The notes under the pieces: model-generated
The model's input: only the letters and a program-made list of their open reading frames with translations
Databases searched by the model: none
Told to the model about the DNA's origin: nothing
Program-made: the position numbers and the translations under genes
In this document: piece by piece, positions 1 to 6,644 of the stretch
Layout of the letters: each line of letters starts with the position of its first letter
Numbering within the stretch: the stretch's first letter is position 1
Source of the DNA: Thermoguttaceae bacterium
GTDB lineage: Bacteria > Planctomycetota > Planctomycetia > Pirellulales > Thermoguttaceae
Direction: 5' to 3'
Length of the DNA stretch: 38,597 bases
NCBI GenBank assembly: GCA_017550965.1
Contig: JAFZNK010000254.1
Span: forward strand, 1-38,597

Positions 1-147
1 GACGCTCTCAATTTCGTTTAAACGATATTCTTTCGCCGCCGATTTGACTCGGCGACGCGTTTGGACTAGACAAACGCTACGCGCGCGGCGCAAGCTCGGC
101 AAACCGACGCTTACGCTGGCAAGGGTGCGTACCGCTCCCATATTATA
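1..147 (-). ncRNA. Candidate structured RNA or leader, running off the left edge
   Basis: Read on the minus strand, a perfect TATAAT (147-142) is followed within about 20 nt by three consecutive hairpins. The first is at 116-88, a 12-bp stem with one bulge and a 4-nt loop. The second is at 77-57, a 7-bp stem GCGTTTG/CAAACGC. The third is at 54-37, a 6-bp stem CGCCGA/TCGGCG. A 12-bp palindrome TCGTTTAAACGA follows further on. No -35 box is convincing. I could not match the element to tmRNA, RNase P, SRP, 6S or a riboswitch consensus, and the 3' part is missing. An ATG at 141 opens a frame of 47 codons to the edge, so an arginine-rich protein N-terminus remains possible, but the ATG would lie upstream of the predicted transcript start. 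Confidence 0.35.
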
Positions 148-561
148 GCGTTGTCTCCCTATTGTAACATCACTAGCGGCTTTCGGTCAAGTTTTTTTTC
201 CACTTCTATGCGATATTTTTTCAATCTCTATGAAAAAAAGGCGTTGAAAATGAATTTTCACATTTTAACGGCGTTTTTCCAGTTCTGTTTATAACAATTA
301 TTCCGGTCGCAAGGCTTTCCGTTAAAAAATTTTTTGAAAATCGTTTTAAAGAGCTAAAAATTAGCGAATCATTTCTTTTTACCGCGTAGGCGCGCGGGAC
401 GAAACGACTGACGCTTTAAAGAATTTGTTAAAATTTTTGGATTTTACTAAATATTCTGAATGTAGGGACGAAAATAGGAAGTAGAAGCGGCGTTTAAAAC
501 GCGTCGTTTGCACAAACTTTTCTCCTGGTCGAAATAACAAGATAGAAACGGAGCGTGTTCG
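148..561. other. AT-rich intergenic region upstream of the lipoprotein gene
   Basis: About 400 bp without a convincing gene. It is A/T-rich with homopolymer runs, unlike the GC-rich coding DNA around it. The best promoter candidate for the downstream gene is TTGTTA (425-430), a 17-bp spacer and TAAATA (448-453), which is weak. Short inverted repeats such as TGAAAA/TTTTCA near 247-262 have no clear role. Minus-strand open frames here lack a good start and ribosome binding site. Confidence 0.5.
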
Positions 562-969
562 ATGACTCGTATCATCGTAATGGGTATTATAATGGCGTTT
601 GCGGTCGGTTTTGTCGGATGCCGATCTTGTCTGGCGCCTTACGATTATTGCCAACCGACGTTCCTGCCGGAACGCGGCGATCAATGCATGGGCGAATTGT
701 ACCGTTGCGGTTCCGTTCTTGGCGGCATGGAGCGACATTCCGACGCTAACGGAGATTGCGAGAATTGCGGAGGCGGATCGGTCGAATATTACGCGGCGAA
801 CGACGGGCAGACGTTCGACGGCGAGACCGAGGTCCAGGAAAGCGCGTACGTTCAACAAACGCCCGTTTCCACGCCTTACGCGAATACGGCGAGTCAGGGA
901 GAGATTCGTTCCGCCTCTTACGGCTCCAGCGAGTTTTCTCTCAACGACGACGCCTATGAAAGTTACTAA
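562..969 (+). CDS. Small Cys-containing lipoprotein, function unknown
   Basis: A 135-residue protein starting at an ATG preceded by GGAG at 8-nt spacing. The first 20 residues form a hydrophobic signal ending in a lipobox (V-G-C, Cys20), so it is probably lipid-anchored by signal peptidase II. The mature part has further cysteines (Cys23, and others near residues 30, 43 and 50, plus a CENC motif) and then a low-complexity Gly/Ser/Tyr/Asn-rich tail. No catalytic domain is recognisable. A strong intrinsic terminator (1016-1055) lies 46 bp after the stop, suggesting a single-gene transcript. Small secreted Cys-rich proteins of this type are common in planctomycetes; that comparison is general knowledge, not a match I could verify. 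Confidence 0.7.
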   Translation: MTRIIVMGIIMAFAVGFVGCRSCLAPYDYCQPTFLPERGDQCMGELYRCGSVLGGMERHSDANGDCENCGGGSVEYYAANDGQTFDGETEVQESAYVQQTPVSTPYANTASQGEIRSASYGSSEFSLNDDAYESY

Positions 970-990
970 CCCTCATTTGCTAACAGACTT

Positions 991-1563
991 ATGACGAGCG
1001 ACAGTCGTAACGAACGCGCGTTCGATCTTCATTGCGGATCGAACGCGCTTTTTTTATCGGACGTTCCGACGCTTCAATGGACGCCCGACGACGGAAACCG
1101 GGACGAATTCTTCATGCGTCAGGCGCTTGCGGAAGCCGCGCTCGCCGCCGAAGAAGGCGAAATTCCTATCGGCGCGGTTCTCGTGTGTCAAAATCGCGCG
1201 ATCGCGCGAGACCACAATCGACGCGAACGCAATTGCGATCCGACCGCGCATGCGGAGACGCTCGTTTTGCGCGCGGCGTCGGTCTTTTTTCCGTCGTGGC
1301 GAATTGAAGATTCCGAATTGTTCGTCACCCTCGAGCCGTGCGTTATGTGCGCGGGCGCGCTCGTTCAGGCGCGAGTCGATCGCGTCGTGTTCGGAACGCG
1401 CGATCCCAAAGGGGGCGCGGTCGTCTCGCTCTACGAGTTGCTAAACGACTCGCGACTCAACTGGCGCTGCCAGGTCGACGAAGGAACGTTGCGGGACGAA
1501 TGCGCCTCAATTCTGCGCGACTTCTTTCGCGCGCGCCGCGACGACAAACGAAGCGGCGCCTGA
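991..1563 (+). CDS. tadA: tRNA-specific adenosine deaminase TadA
   Basis: Deaminates A34 to inosine in the anticodon wobble position of tRNA-Arg(ACG); cytoplasmic zinc enzyme. The cytidine-deaminase fold signatures are clear: H-A-E at residues 87-89 (zinc ligand His and proton-shuttle Glu) and P-C-V-M-C with Cys117 and Cys120. The core from residue 38 onward aligns with bacterial TadA, including the D-E-x-x-M start of the first helix. The start is uncertain. The ATG at 991 gives 190 residues, about 40 more at the N-terminus than usual, has no ribosome binding site, and places an intrinsic-terminator hairpin (1016-1055) inside the reading frame. The only other in-frame Met (1114) would cut into the conserved first helix. 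The gene sits just upstream of a YmdB-type gene on the same strand. Confidence 0.9.
   Translation: MTSDSRNERAFDLHCGSNALFLSDVPTLQWTPDDGNRDEFFMRQALAEAALAAEEGEIPIGAVLVCQNRAIARDHNRRERNCDPTAHAETLVLRAASVFFPSWRIEDSELFVTLEPCVMCAGALVQARVDRVVFGTRDPKGGAVVSLYELLNDSRLNWRCQVDEGTLRDECASILRDFFRARRDDKRSGA
1016..1055 (+). terminator. Strong intrinsic terminator inside the tadA 5' frame
   Basis: A perfect 12-bp stem (1016-1027 with 1037-1048), a 9-nt loop and seven T residues (1049-1055). It is correctly placed to end the transcript of the lipoprotein gene that stops at 969. It lies 25-65 bp inside the longest tadA reading frame, which is unusual. Confidence 0.85.
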
Positions 1564-1616
1564 GCGTTTGTTTTTGTCGACAACACTACGAACAACCCCT
1601 TTTTCAAACCGGACCA

Positions 1617-2465
1617 ATGTTGAAAAAAGAAAAAGACGATCGATTCGAAAAAAACGACTCTCTTCGCGTCCTCATGGTGGGGGACGTGGTCGGCAAACCG
1701 GGCAGAGACGTCGTTATCAGGCGAATGCGCGACATAAGAGAAACGTACGAGATCGATTTTGTCGTCTGCAACGCGGAAAACGCCGCCGGGGGTTCCGGAA
1801 TCACTCCGGAGATATACAACGCGATCGTTCAGGCGGGCGTCGACTGCGTTACGCTCGGCGATCACGCCTTCCGACAAAAGTCTTTCTTGCCCGTCCTGCG
1901 TTCCAACGACCAACGCGTCGTGCGCCCCGCCAACCTACCCTCCGAGGCGCCGGGCAGAGGCTGGACGATTCTGGAAGCGCCGGCTACGGAAAAGAGGCCC
2001 GCCGTGAAAATCGGCGTCGCGGCGCTCCTGGGCAGAGTCTTTATGCAAACGCAGGGAGACAATCCGCTGGCCGCCGCCGACAAACTCCTCGAAAAATTCG
2101 CCGACGTTCGCGCGCGTTTCCTCGATTTCCACGCCGAGGCGACGAGCGAAACGCAAATCATGGGCCGATACCTCGACGGGCGTTTTTCCGCGGTTCTGGG
2201 AACGCACACGCACGTCGCGACCGCCGACGAACAAATCTTTCCCAACGGAACGGCGTTCCAATGCGACGTCGGCATGACGGGTCCTTTCGAGAGCGTGATT
2301 GGGCGCAAAATCGACAGCGTCGTCGAGAATTTCCGAACCAGTCTTCCGACGTCCTTCGACGTGGCCTCGGGCGACGCGAGGCTCAACGGGACGATCGTCG
2401 ACGTCGACCCCGCGCTGGGAAAAGCAAGAGCGATTCGACGTCTCAATTTTGGAATCGACGACTGA
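1617..2465 (+). CDS. YmdB-family metallophosphoesterase (TIGR00282-like)
   Basis: A 282-residue calcineurin-like phosphoesterase of the YmdB type; Bacillus subtilis YmdB hydrolyses 2',3'-cyclic nucleotides. Visible motifs are the metal-binding G-D-V-V-G-K-P-G-R (Asp23), N-A-E-N (52-55) with the catalytic Glu54, G-D-H-A-F at 81-85, and the C-terminal G-T-H-T-H-V. The position usually filled by Asn in G-N-H is Asp82 here, which changes one metal-site side chain. The ATG at 1617 is chosen because the family begins shortly before the first beta strand; a longer in-frame extension upstream overlaps tadA and is lysine/arginine-rich noise. The gene follows tadA by 53 bp and is probably cotranscribed with it. 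No terminator is obvious downstream. Confidence 0.88.
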   Translation: MLKKEKDDRFEKNDSLRVLMVGDVVGKPGRDVVIRRMRDIRETYEIDFVVCNAENAAGGSGITPEIYNAIVQAGVDCVTLGDHAFRQKSFLPVLRSNDQRVVRPANLPSEAPGRGWTILEAPATEKRPAVKIGVAALLGRVFMQTQGDNPLAAADKLLEKFADVRARFLDFHAEATSETQIMGRYLDGRFSAVLGTHTHVATADEQIFPNGTAFQCDVGMTGPFESVIGRKIDSVVENFRTSLPTSFDVASGDARLNGTIVDVDPALGKARAIRRLNFGIDD

Positions 2466-2834
2466 GCGTTTCCGTCAAAATCAACGGTGAAAAAGTTAAA
2501 AGAATAATTTTTAGGTTAAGTTTTCCGGCAAAGGGACGATTAGAATAGTAGACGCAAGACGCGGGAAACAAAAATTGTCGACCGCAAGTTTCGCTCGGGA
2601 ATTTACGAGCTTTTATCAAGTTCGTCTCCCGTCTGCGCGCCCTCCCTTTGCGTTGGCGGACGCGCGGATTGTTCCCTTTTTAATTAGCTCCCCTACACAA
2701 GGAGTTAATTTTTTTCGACATTTTAGAAAAAATAGAGAACTTTGGCAAACTTTAACGCGTCATAATCGTACCCCCCCCCAAAGAACAACCGTATTTTCGG
2801 CGTCGAAGGCGCCGAATCAATAAAGGCTCTGACC
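2466..2834. other. Intergenic leader region upstream of the small conserved gene
   Basis: About 370 bp. A possible -10 TAGAAT lies at 2541-2546 without a good -35. There is an AT-rich stretch (2680-2760), a run of nine C residues (2771-2779) and a hairpin (2796-2816) just before the next gene. A TTG-initiated frame (2575-2823) crosses it but has no ribosome binding site or recognisable composition, so it is not called. Confidence 0.5.
2796..2816 (+). promoter_or_regulatory. Hairpin next to the ribosome binding region
   Basis: Inverted repeat TTCGGCG (2796-2802) and CGCCGAA (2810-2816) with a 7-nt loop, directly upstream of the AAAGG and ATG of the gene at 2835. It has no T-run, so it is more likely to affect mRNA stability or translation than termination. 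Confidence 0.45.
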
Positions 2835-3134
2835 ATGAACCAAGAAGTTAATGTGTTAGCTCTCGTTAAAGGCAAAGAACGATATGTCTTCATGTACAAC
2901 GATAAGAACCGCGCCGCCGTTCTCGAGTCGCTAGCGCGTTACGCTTCGGACCCGGAAATGAGCTTTTCCTGGTACGACGCCGCCGTTCTCACGCAACGCA
3001 TTCGCAGCGAACAGCGCAAGTCGGAAATCGCCGCCGCGCGAGCCGCGAACCAGGCGATCATTCGCGACGAGCTCGCTAAAAAAGCCGCGTTCAAAAAGGT
3101 CGGCGGAGCGGTCTTCAACGATTTTGACGACTGA
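2835..3134 (+). CDS. Small conserved planctomycete-type protein, function unknown
   Basis: A 99-residue cytoplasmic protein with no signal peptide or membrane segment. It starts at ATG 2835 with AAAGG upstream. The N-terminal half (V-x-A-L-V-K-G-K-E-R-Y-V-F-M-Y, then a helix and S-F-S-W-Y-D-A-A-V-L near 45-54) resembles a family I associate with planctomycetes; the C-terminal half is a charged helical segment. No catalytic motif is evident. It is transcribed alone, with a strong terminator following (3169-3206), so context gives no pathway. The regular codon use and compact gene boundaries support it being real. Confidence 0.75.
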   Translation: MNQEVNVLALVKGKERYVFMYNDKNRAAVLESLARYASDPEMSFSWYDAAVLTQRIRSEQRKSEIAAARAANQAIIRDELAKKAAFKKVGGAVFNDFDD

Positions 3135-3168
3135 CCCAATCAAATAAATTCGCTTTCATTTTTTTCTT

Positions 3169-3206
3169 CCCCGTCGAAAAGGTTCGTTTTTGACGGGGAT
3201 TTTTTT
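3169..3206 (+). terminator. Intrinsic terminator
   Basis: Stem CCCCGTC(G)AAAA at 3169-3180 pairs with TTTTTGACGGGG ending at 3198 (about 12 bp including one G-T pair), followed by a T-run (3200-3206). It ends the transcript of the small gene stopping at 3134. Confidence 0.88.
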
Positions 3207-3277
3207 GCCCGCGCGGCGTCGCGCCGACTCGCTTCCCAGGTCCTTTTAAAAATACGTCGTTCCCGGACGTCGGTTTA

Positions 3278-4426
3278 ATGAGCGTCAACGAATCCGACAA
3301 ATACCTGCTCGTTCCTATTACAAAATTCCTTCGCTATTTGTCGATCGAGCGGAATTTCTCCCAATACACGGTCAAGAGTTATCGCGAAGATCTCATGGCG
3401 TGGCTCGAATACGAGCGCGATCTCCACGACGGCGTCTGTCCGCGTCCGGACCTGATCGGAACGCCCGAACTTCGCGGCTACGTTCTGGCAATGAGCGAGG
3501 CGGAGTACGGCAAGGCGACGATCTCGCGTCGACTGGCGTCTCTGCGCGGATTCTATCGCTTTGGCGAACGCGAGGGCTGGGCGACTCAAAATCCCGCCAA
3601 AGCGCTCCGCAATCCGCGCATGCGTCGTCCCCTTCCCCTGGTTCTTTCGCAATCGGACGTCCTCAAATTGCTCGACGCGCCCGACCTGAGCTCTCCGCTG
3701 GGTCTGCGCGACCGCGCTATTCTGGAAATACTCTATTCCGGCGGCCTGCGCGTAAGCGAATGCGTCGGGCTGATTTTTTCCGACCTGCTTCTGGACGAAG
3801 ACCTGCTCAAAATTCGCGGCAAAGGCAAAAGAGAACGCTTTGCGTTCATCGGCTCCTACGCGAAACAATCGCTTCTGAAATATATCGTTCGAGGCAGAGA
3901 ATACCTGCGCGTCGCGTCGCAGGAGAGCGGCCGGCGCGTCAAAGGAGAATTTACCCCGCTCGAACCGAGTCGGGAAACCCAGCGATTTGTCGCGACCTTC
4001 TTTCCAAACAGCCGACCGTTCGCGCCCGACGAAGCCGAATACGGATATCAGCCCCCTTCCCCGGAAGAACTTAACGACCCGGCGGCGCGAAATCGTTGGG
4101 AAGCGTTTCTCGAAGAACGCGTCTTTCTCAATAAGAACGGCAAGCCGCTCGGAACGCGCGGCGTCGCGCAAAAGCTCGAAGAATACGTCGCGCAGACGGG
4201 GTTGGATCCGAGAATCTCCCCGCACTCGTTGCGTCATTCGTTCGCGACCCATCTGCTCGACTCCGGAGCCGATATTCGTTCGATTCAGGAACTGCTCGGG
4301 CACCGAAATATCGTAACGACGCAAATCTACACGCACGTCTCGACCGCCGCGCTCCACGCCGTCTACAATCAGGCGCACCCTCGCGCTCATACGTCGGGCG
4401 TTTCGACAGACGAAGAACGCGAATAG
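3278..4426 (+). CDS. XerC/XerD-type tyrosine recombinase with internal insertion
   Basis: A 382-residue site-specific tyrosine recombinase, probably the chromosome-dimer-resolution type acting at a dif site. The N-terminal SAM-like core-binding domain covers about residues 10-110 and the catalytic domain 125-360. The full catalytic set is present: Arg158, Lys182, His316, Arg319, His342 and nucleophile Tyr351 (motifs G-G-L-R-V-S-E, H-S-L-R-H and L-G-H-x-N-I-V-T-T-Q-I-Y-T-H). The spacing between Lys182 and His316 is 134 residues versus about 70 in typical XerD, so about 60 residues rich in Pro/Glu/Arg are inserted (roughly 212-275). No mobile-element gene or attachment repeat flanks it, which argues for a housekeeping Xer rather than a phage integrase. 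Twelve bp separate it from the next gene, forming an operon. Confidence 0.88.
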   Translation: MSVNESDKYLLVPITKFLRYLSIERNFSQYTVKSYREDLMAWLEYERDLHDGVCPRPDLIGTPELRGYVLAMSEAEYGKATISRRLASLRGFYRFGEREGWATQNPAKALRNPRMRRPLPLVLSQSDVLKLLDAPDLSSPLGLRDRAILEILYSGGLRVSECVGLIFSDLLLDEDLLKIRGKGKRERFAFIGSYAKQSLLKYIVRGREYLRVASQESGRRVKGEFTPLEPSRETQRFVATFFPNSRPFAPDEAEYGYQPPSPEELNDPAARNRWEAFLEERVFLNKNGKPLGTRGVAQKLEEYVAQTGLDPRISPHSLRHSFATHLLDSGADIRSIQELLGHRNIVTTQIYTHVSTAALHAVYNQAHPRAHTSGVSTDEERE

Positions 4427-4438
4427 AAGGAAAGCCGC

Positions 4439-5275
4439 ATGAAAGAACCCGACATACCGATTTTGATCGAACGCGACTCTAACCGTCCCGTCGAAACGAT
4501 CGTTTTCAATCGACCGGAAAAACGCAACGCGCTCTCGTACCGGGCGCTTTTGCTTTTAATTGCTGAGCTCGAACGTCTGGAAAAGGACGAAAGCGTCAGA
4601 ATCCTCGCGCTTCGGGGCGTCAATCATACATTCTGTTCGGGGCTCGACCTGCGCGAAGCGACGTTTGGCGAGCCGATTTCCGGCGCGGAACTCCGGTCGA
4701 TCCCAGTCGGCGCGATCAGACAAACGCCGGACGACGAAACGATTCCGCGCGGAAAAATCATGCCCAGACTCGTGCAGGAGGTTCTGTTGAGAATCAAAAG
4801 AATTCCCCAGCTGACGATCGGCGCGGCGGAAGGCGCCGCGTGCGGCGGCGGCGCGGGGATTCTCGCGGCAAGCGATTACGTTTTGGCTTCGGAAGATTTC
4901 CGAGCGGCGTTCACAGAAGTCAAACGCGGATTATGTCCGGCGCTTCTCTTTCCGTTTCTAACGAAAAAATTCCCGATCGCCGCGCTTCAGGAGGCGGTCT
5001 TTACCGCGCGTCCCTTCGACGCGCAACGCGCCAAAACAACAGGGTTGGTTCAACAAATCGCGCCCGTCGACAAATTCGAAAAAGCGCTCGAAGAAACGAT
5101 CGAACTCTTCCTGACCAATAGCCAAGTCGCTCAGCAAGAAGCGAAAAGCCTTTTCGCGACGTTAACGACCCCGACGCTCGAAGAAGTCGACCGGGCGTGG
5201 GAAAAACACTGGCGATCGTGGAACTCCCCCGCCGGCAAAGAAGGCGTTCTCACGTTTTTGGAAAAACGAGGATAA
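4439..5275 (+). CDS. Enoyl-CoA hydratase/isomerase family protein
   Basis: A 278-residue crotonase-fold protein acting on acyl-CoA thioesters in the cytoplasm. It shows the N-terminal E-T-I-V-F-N-R-P-E-K-R-N-A-L motif, the first oxyanion-hole segment F-C-S-G-L-D-L (65-71) and the second G-A-A-C-G-G-G-A-G (133-141). Of the two glutamates of true enoyl-CoA hydratase, the first position (after G-G-G) is Ala/Gly while the second is kept as Glu160 in F-T-E-V-K-R-G. It may therefore be an isomerase, a methylglutaconyl-CoA hydratase-like enzyme or another crotonase; the substrate cannot be named. The start has GAAGGAAAG upstream. It is cotranscribed with the recombinase gene, an association with no obvious functional link. 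Confidence 0.85.
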   Translation: MKEPDIPILIERDSNRPVETIVFNRPEKRNALSYRALLLLIAELERLEKDESVRILALRGVNHTFCSGLDLREATFGEPISGAELRSIPVGAIRQTPDDETIPRGKIMPRLVQEVLLRIKRIPQLTIGAAEGAACGGGAGILAASDYVLASEDFRAAFTEVKRGLCPALLFPFLTKKFPIAALQEAVFTARPFDAQRAKTTGLVQQIAPVDKFEKALEETIELFLTNSQVAQQEAKSLFATLTTPTLEEVDRAWEKHWRSWNSPAGKEGVLTFLEKRG

Positions 5276-5388
5276 CGCCGCCAATAAACATTATTCCCAA
5301 CTCCAACGTCGCGTCGTTTCCGATTATAAAAAAACGTCCCTCGCCGTCAAAGTGATTCTCGCGTATCATAAAAATCTTTGCTCCTTAG

Positions 5389-5417
5389 TGGCGCCGCGCA
5401 ATCGGCGGCGCTATAAT
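5389..5417 (+). promoter_or_regulatory. Possible promoter with inverted repeat over the spacer
   Basis: A perfect TATAAT (5412-5417) sits immediately after a 7-bp hairpin GCGCCGC/GCGGCGC (5392-5411 region), 60 bp before the first Tat-exported paralogue. No good -35 is visible. The palindrome could be an operator, or the TATAAT may be fortuitous. Confidence 0.35.
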
Positions 5418-5476
5418 AACCCGCAACGTCGATTTTAAAGCGACGAAAGACAATCAACATTGAAAAGGAGCGAACG

Positions 5477-6496
5477 ATGAATCCCATGACAAGACGATCT
5501 TTTATGAAGTCGGGCGCCGCCGCGCTCGCCGCTTCCCCCGTCCTCTCGGCGTTTGCCGGAGCCGGACTTTTCGCTGAAGAAGCCGCAAAAACCAACCCGT
5601 TGATCTGGGGAATTCTGCTTCACCTCGGGCACAACATGTGGGGCGACACGCAAACCGCTTACACGCCGCCCGTCGATCACCTGACCTTCGAAGAAGACCT
5701 TTGGGACGAACTCACCGAAAAAGCGTCGGAACTCGGGCTCAATATGGTCGTCATCGATCTTGGCGAAGGCGTCCAATACAAGACGCATCCGGAAATCGCG
5801 ATTAAAGGCGCCTGGACGGTCGACAAACTTCGTTCCGATCTCGAACGACTGCGCAAGCTCGGGCTCGAACCGATTCCGAAACTCAACTTCTCCTCCTGCC
5901 ACGACTTCTGGCTCGGCGACTACGCGAAAATGGTCTCCACGCCGACCTACTATCAAGTCTGTTCCGACCTGATCAAAGAAGTGACGGAAATCTTTGATCA
6001 TCCGCGATTCTTCCACCTTGGATACGACGAAGAAGCGTACCGTCATCAAACGTCCCTCGATTACATCGTTATTCGACAAGGCGAACTTTGGAAACACGAC
6101 TTCCTGTTCTTCGTCGACCAGTGCGAAAAGAACAACGTAAGACCGTGGATTTGGGCCGATTACGCGTGGGACCATAAAGATTTCCTCGAATGGGCGCCCA
6201 AATCGATCGTCATGAGCAACTGGTACTATGAGGACGAATTCGATCCGGAAAAGAACCCGGTTATTCAATGCTATCTGGATCTCGACGCCGCAGGATTCGA
6301 TCAAATTCCGACGGGCTCCGACATTTGGGATCATAACGAGAACTTCGCCAAGACGGTAAAATTCGGTCGTGAAAAACTTTCTAAAGAACGTCTTTTAGGA
6401 TACTTGCAGGTTCCGTGGCGTTTCACCGAAAAACAATATCACGAACTCAACCTGCGCTCGTTGCAGCAAATCGGCGACGCTATTAAGAACTATTGA
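5477..6496 (+). CDS. Tat-exported GH20-like TIM-barrel protein, copy 1
   Basis: A 339-residue protein with a twin-arginine signal (T-R-R-S-F-M-K-S-G, then an Ala-rich segment ending near residue 33), so it is exported folded. The mature part reads as a (beta/alpha)8 barrel. H-L-G-Y-D-E-E-A-Y resembles the catalytic Asp-Glu signature of GH20 beta-hexosaminidases, and P-W-I-W-A-D-Y-A-W resembles the later tryptophan strand. This supports a glycoside-hydrolase-like function but does not prove activity. The start has AAAAGGAGCG just upstream. A closely similar paralogue follows 148 bp downstream, indicating tandem duplication. No accessory carbohydrate-binding domain is present. It could instead be a non-catalytic sugar-binding relative. 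Confidence 0.7.
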   Translation: MNPMTRRSFMKSGAAALAASPVLSAFAGAGLFAEEAAKTNPLIWGILLHLGHNMWGDTQTAYTPPVDHLTFEEDLWDELTEKASELGLNMVVIDLGEGVQYKTHPEIAIKGAWTVDKLRSDLERLRKLGLEPIPKLNFSSCHDFWLGDYAKMVSTPTYYQVCSDLIKEVTEIFDHPRFFHLGYDEEAYRHQTSLDYIVIRQGELWKHDFLFFVDQCEKNNVRPWIWADYAWDHKDFLEWAPKSIVMSNWYYEDEFDPEKNPVIQCYLDLDAAGFDQIPTGSDIWDHNENFAKTVKFGREKLSKERLLGYLQVPWRFTEKQYHELNLRSLQQIGDAIKNY

Positions 6497-6522
6497 TCGT
6501 TCGGTTTGCGCGTTTTTTATTT

Positions 6523-6545
6523 CGCCGCGTCTTTTGGACGCGGCG
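6523..6545 (+). other. Perfect 9-bp hairpin between the tandem paralogues
   Basis: CGCCGCGTC (6523-6531) and GACGCGGCG (6537-6545) with a 5-nt loop. A T-run lies before it rather than after it on the plus strand, so it is not a canonical terminator in that direction. It may attenuate read-through or stabilise the upstream mRNA. Confidence 0.5.
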
Positions 6546-6644
6546 TACGGCGAACTAAATCGCCGCCGCCTGCGACCCCGCTATTGAAATCGTCGCAGAA
6601 TATTGCTCCTTGCCATAACATTAACTTTAACGGGGGATTTCGCT

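Noticed and set aside
1..141. Partial minus-strand coding region from an ATG at 141
   Set aside because: The ATG would lie upstream of the predicted transcript start, the frame is arginine-rich with no recognisable motif, and the hairpins explain the sequence better. Not fully excluded.
2575..2823. Plus-strand open frame of 82 codons in the intergenic region
   Set aside because: TTG start, no ribosome binding site, passes through A/T and C homopolymer runs, no family-like composition.
3278..4426. Phage or integrative-element integrase
   Set aside because: The catalytic domain is Xer-like, and there is no attachment repeat, tRNA gene or phage gene nearby.
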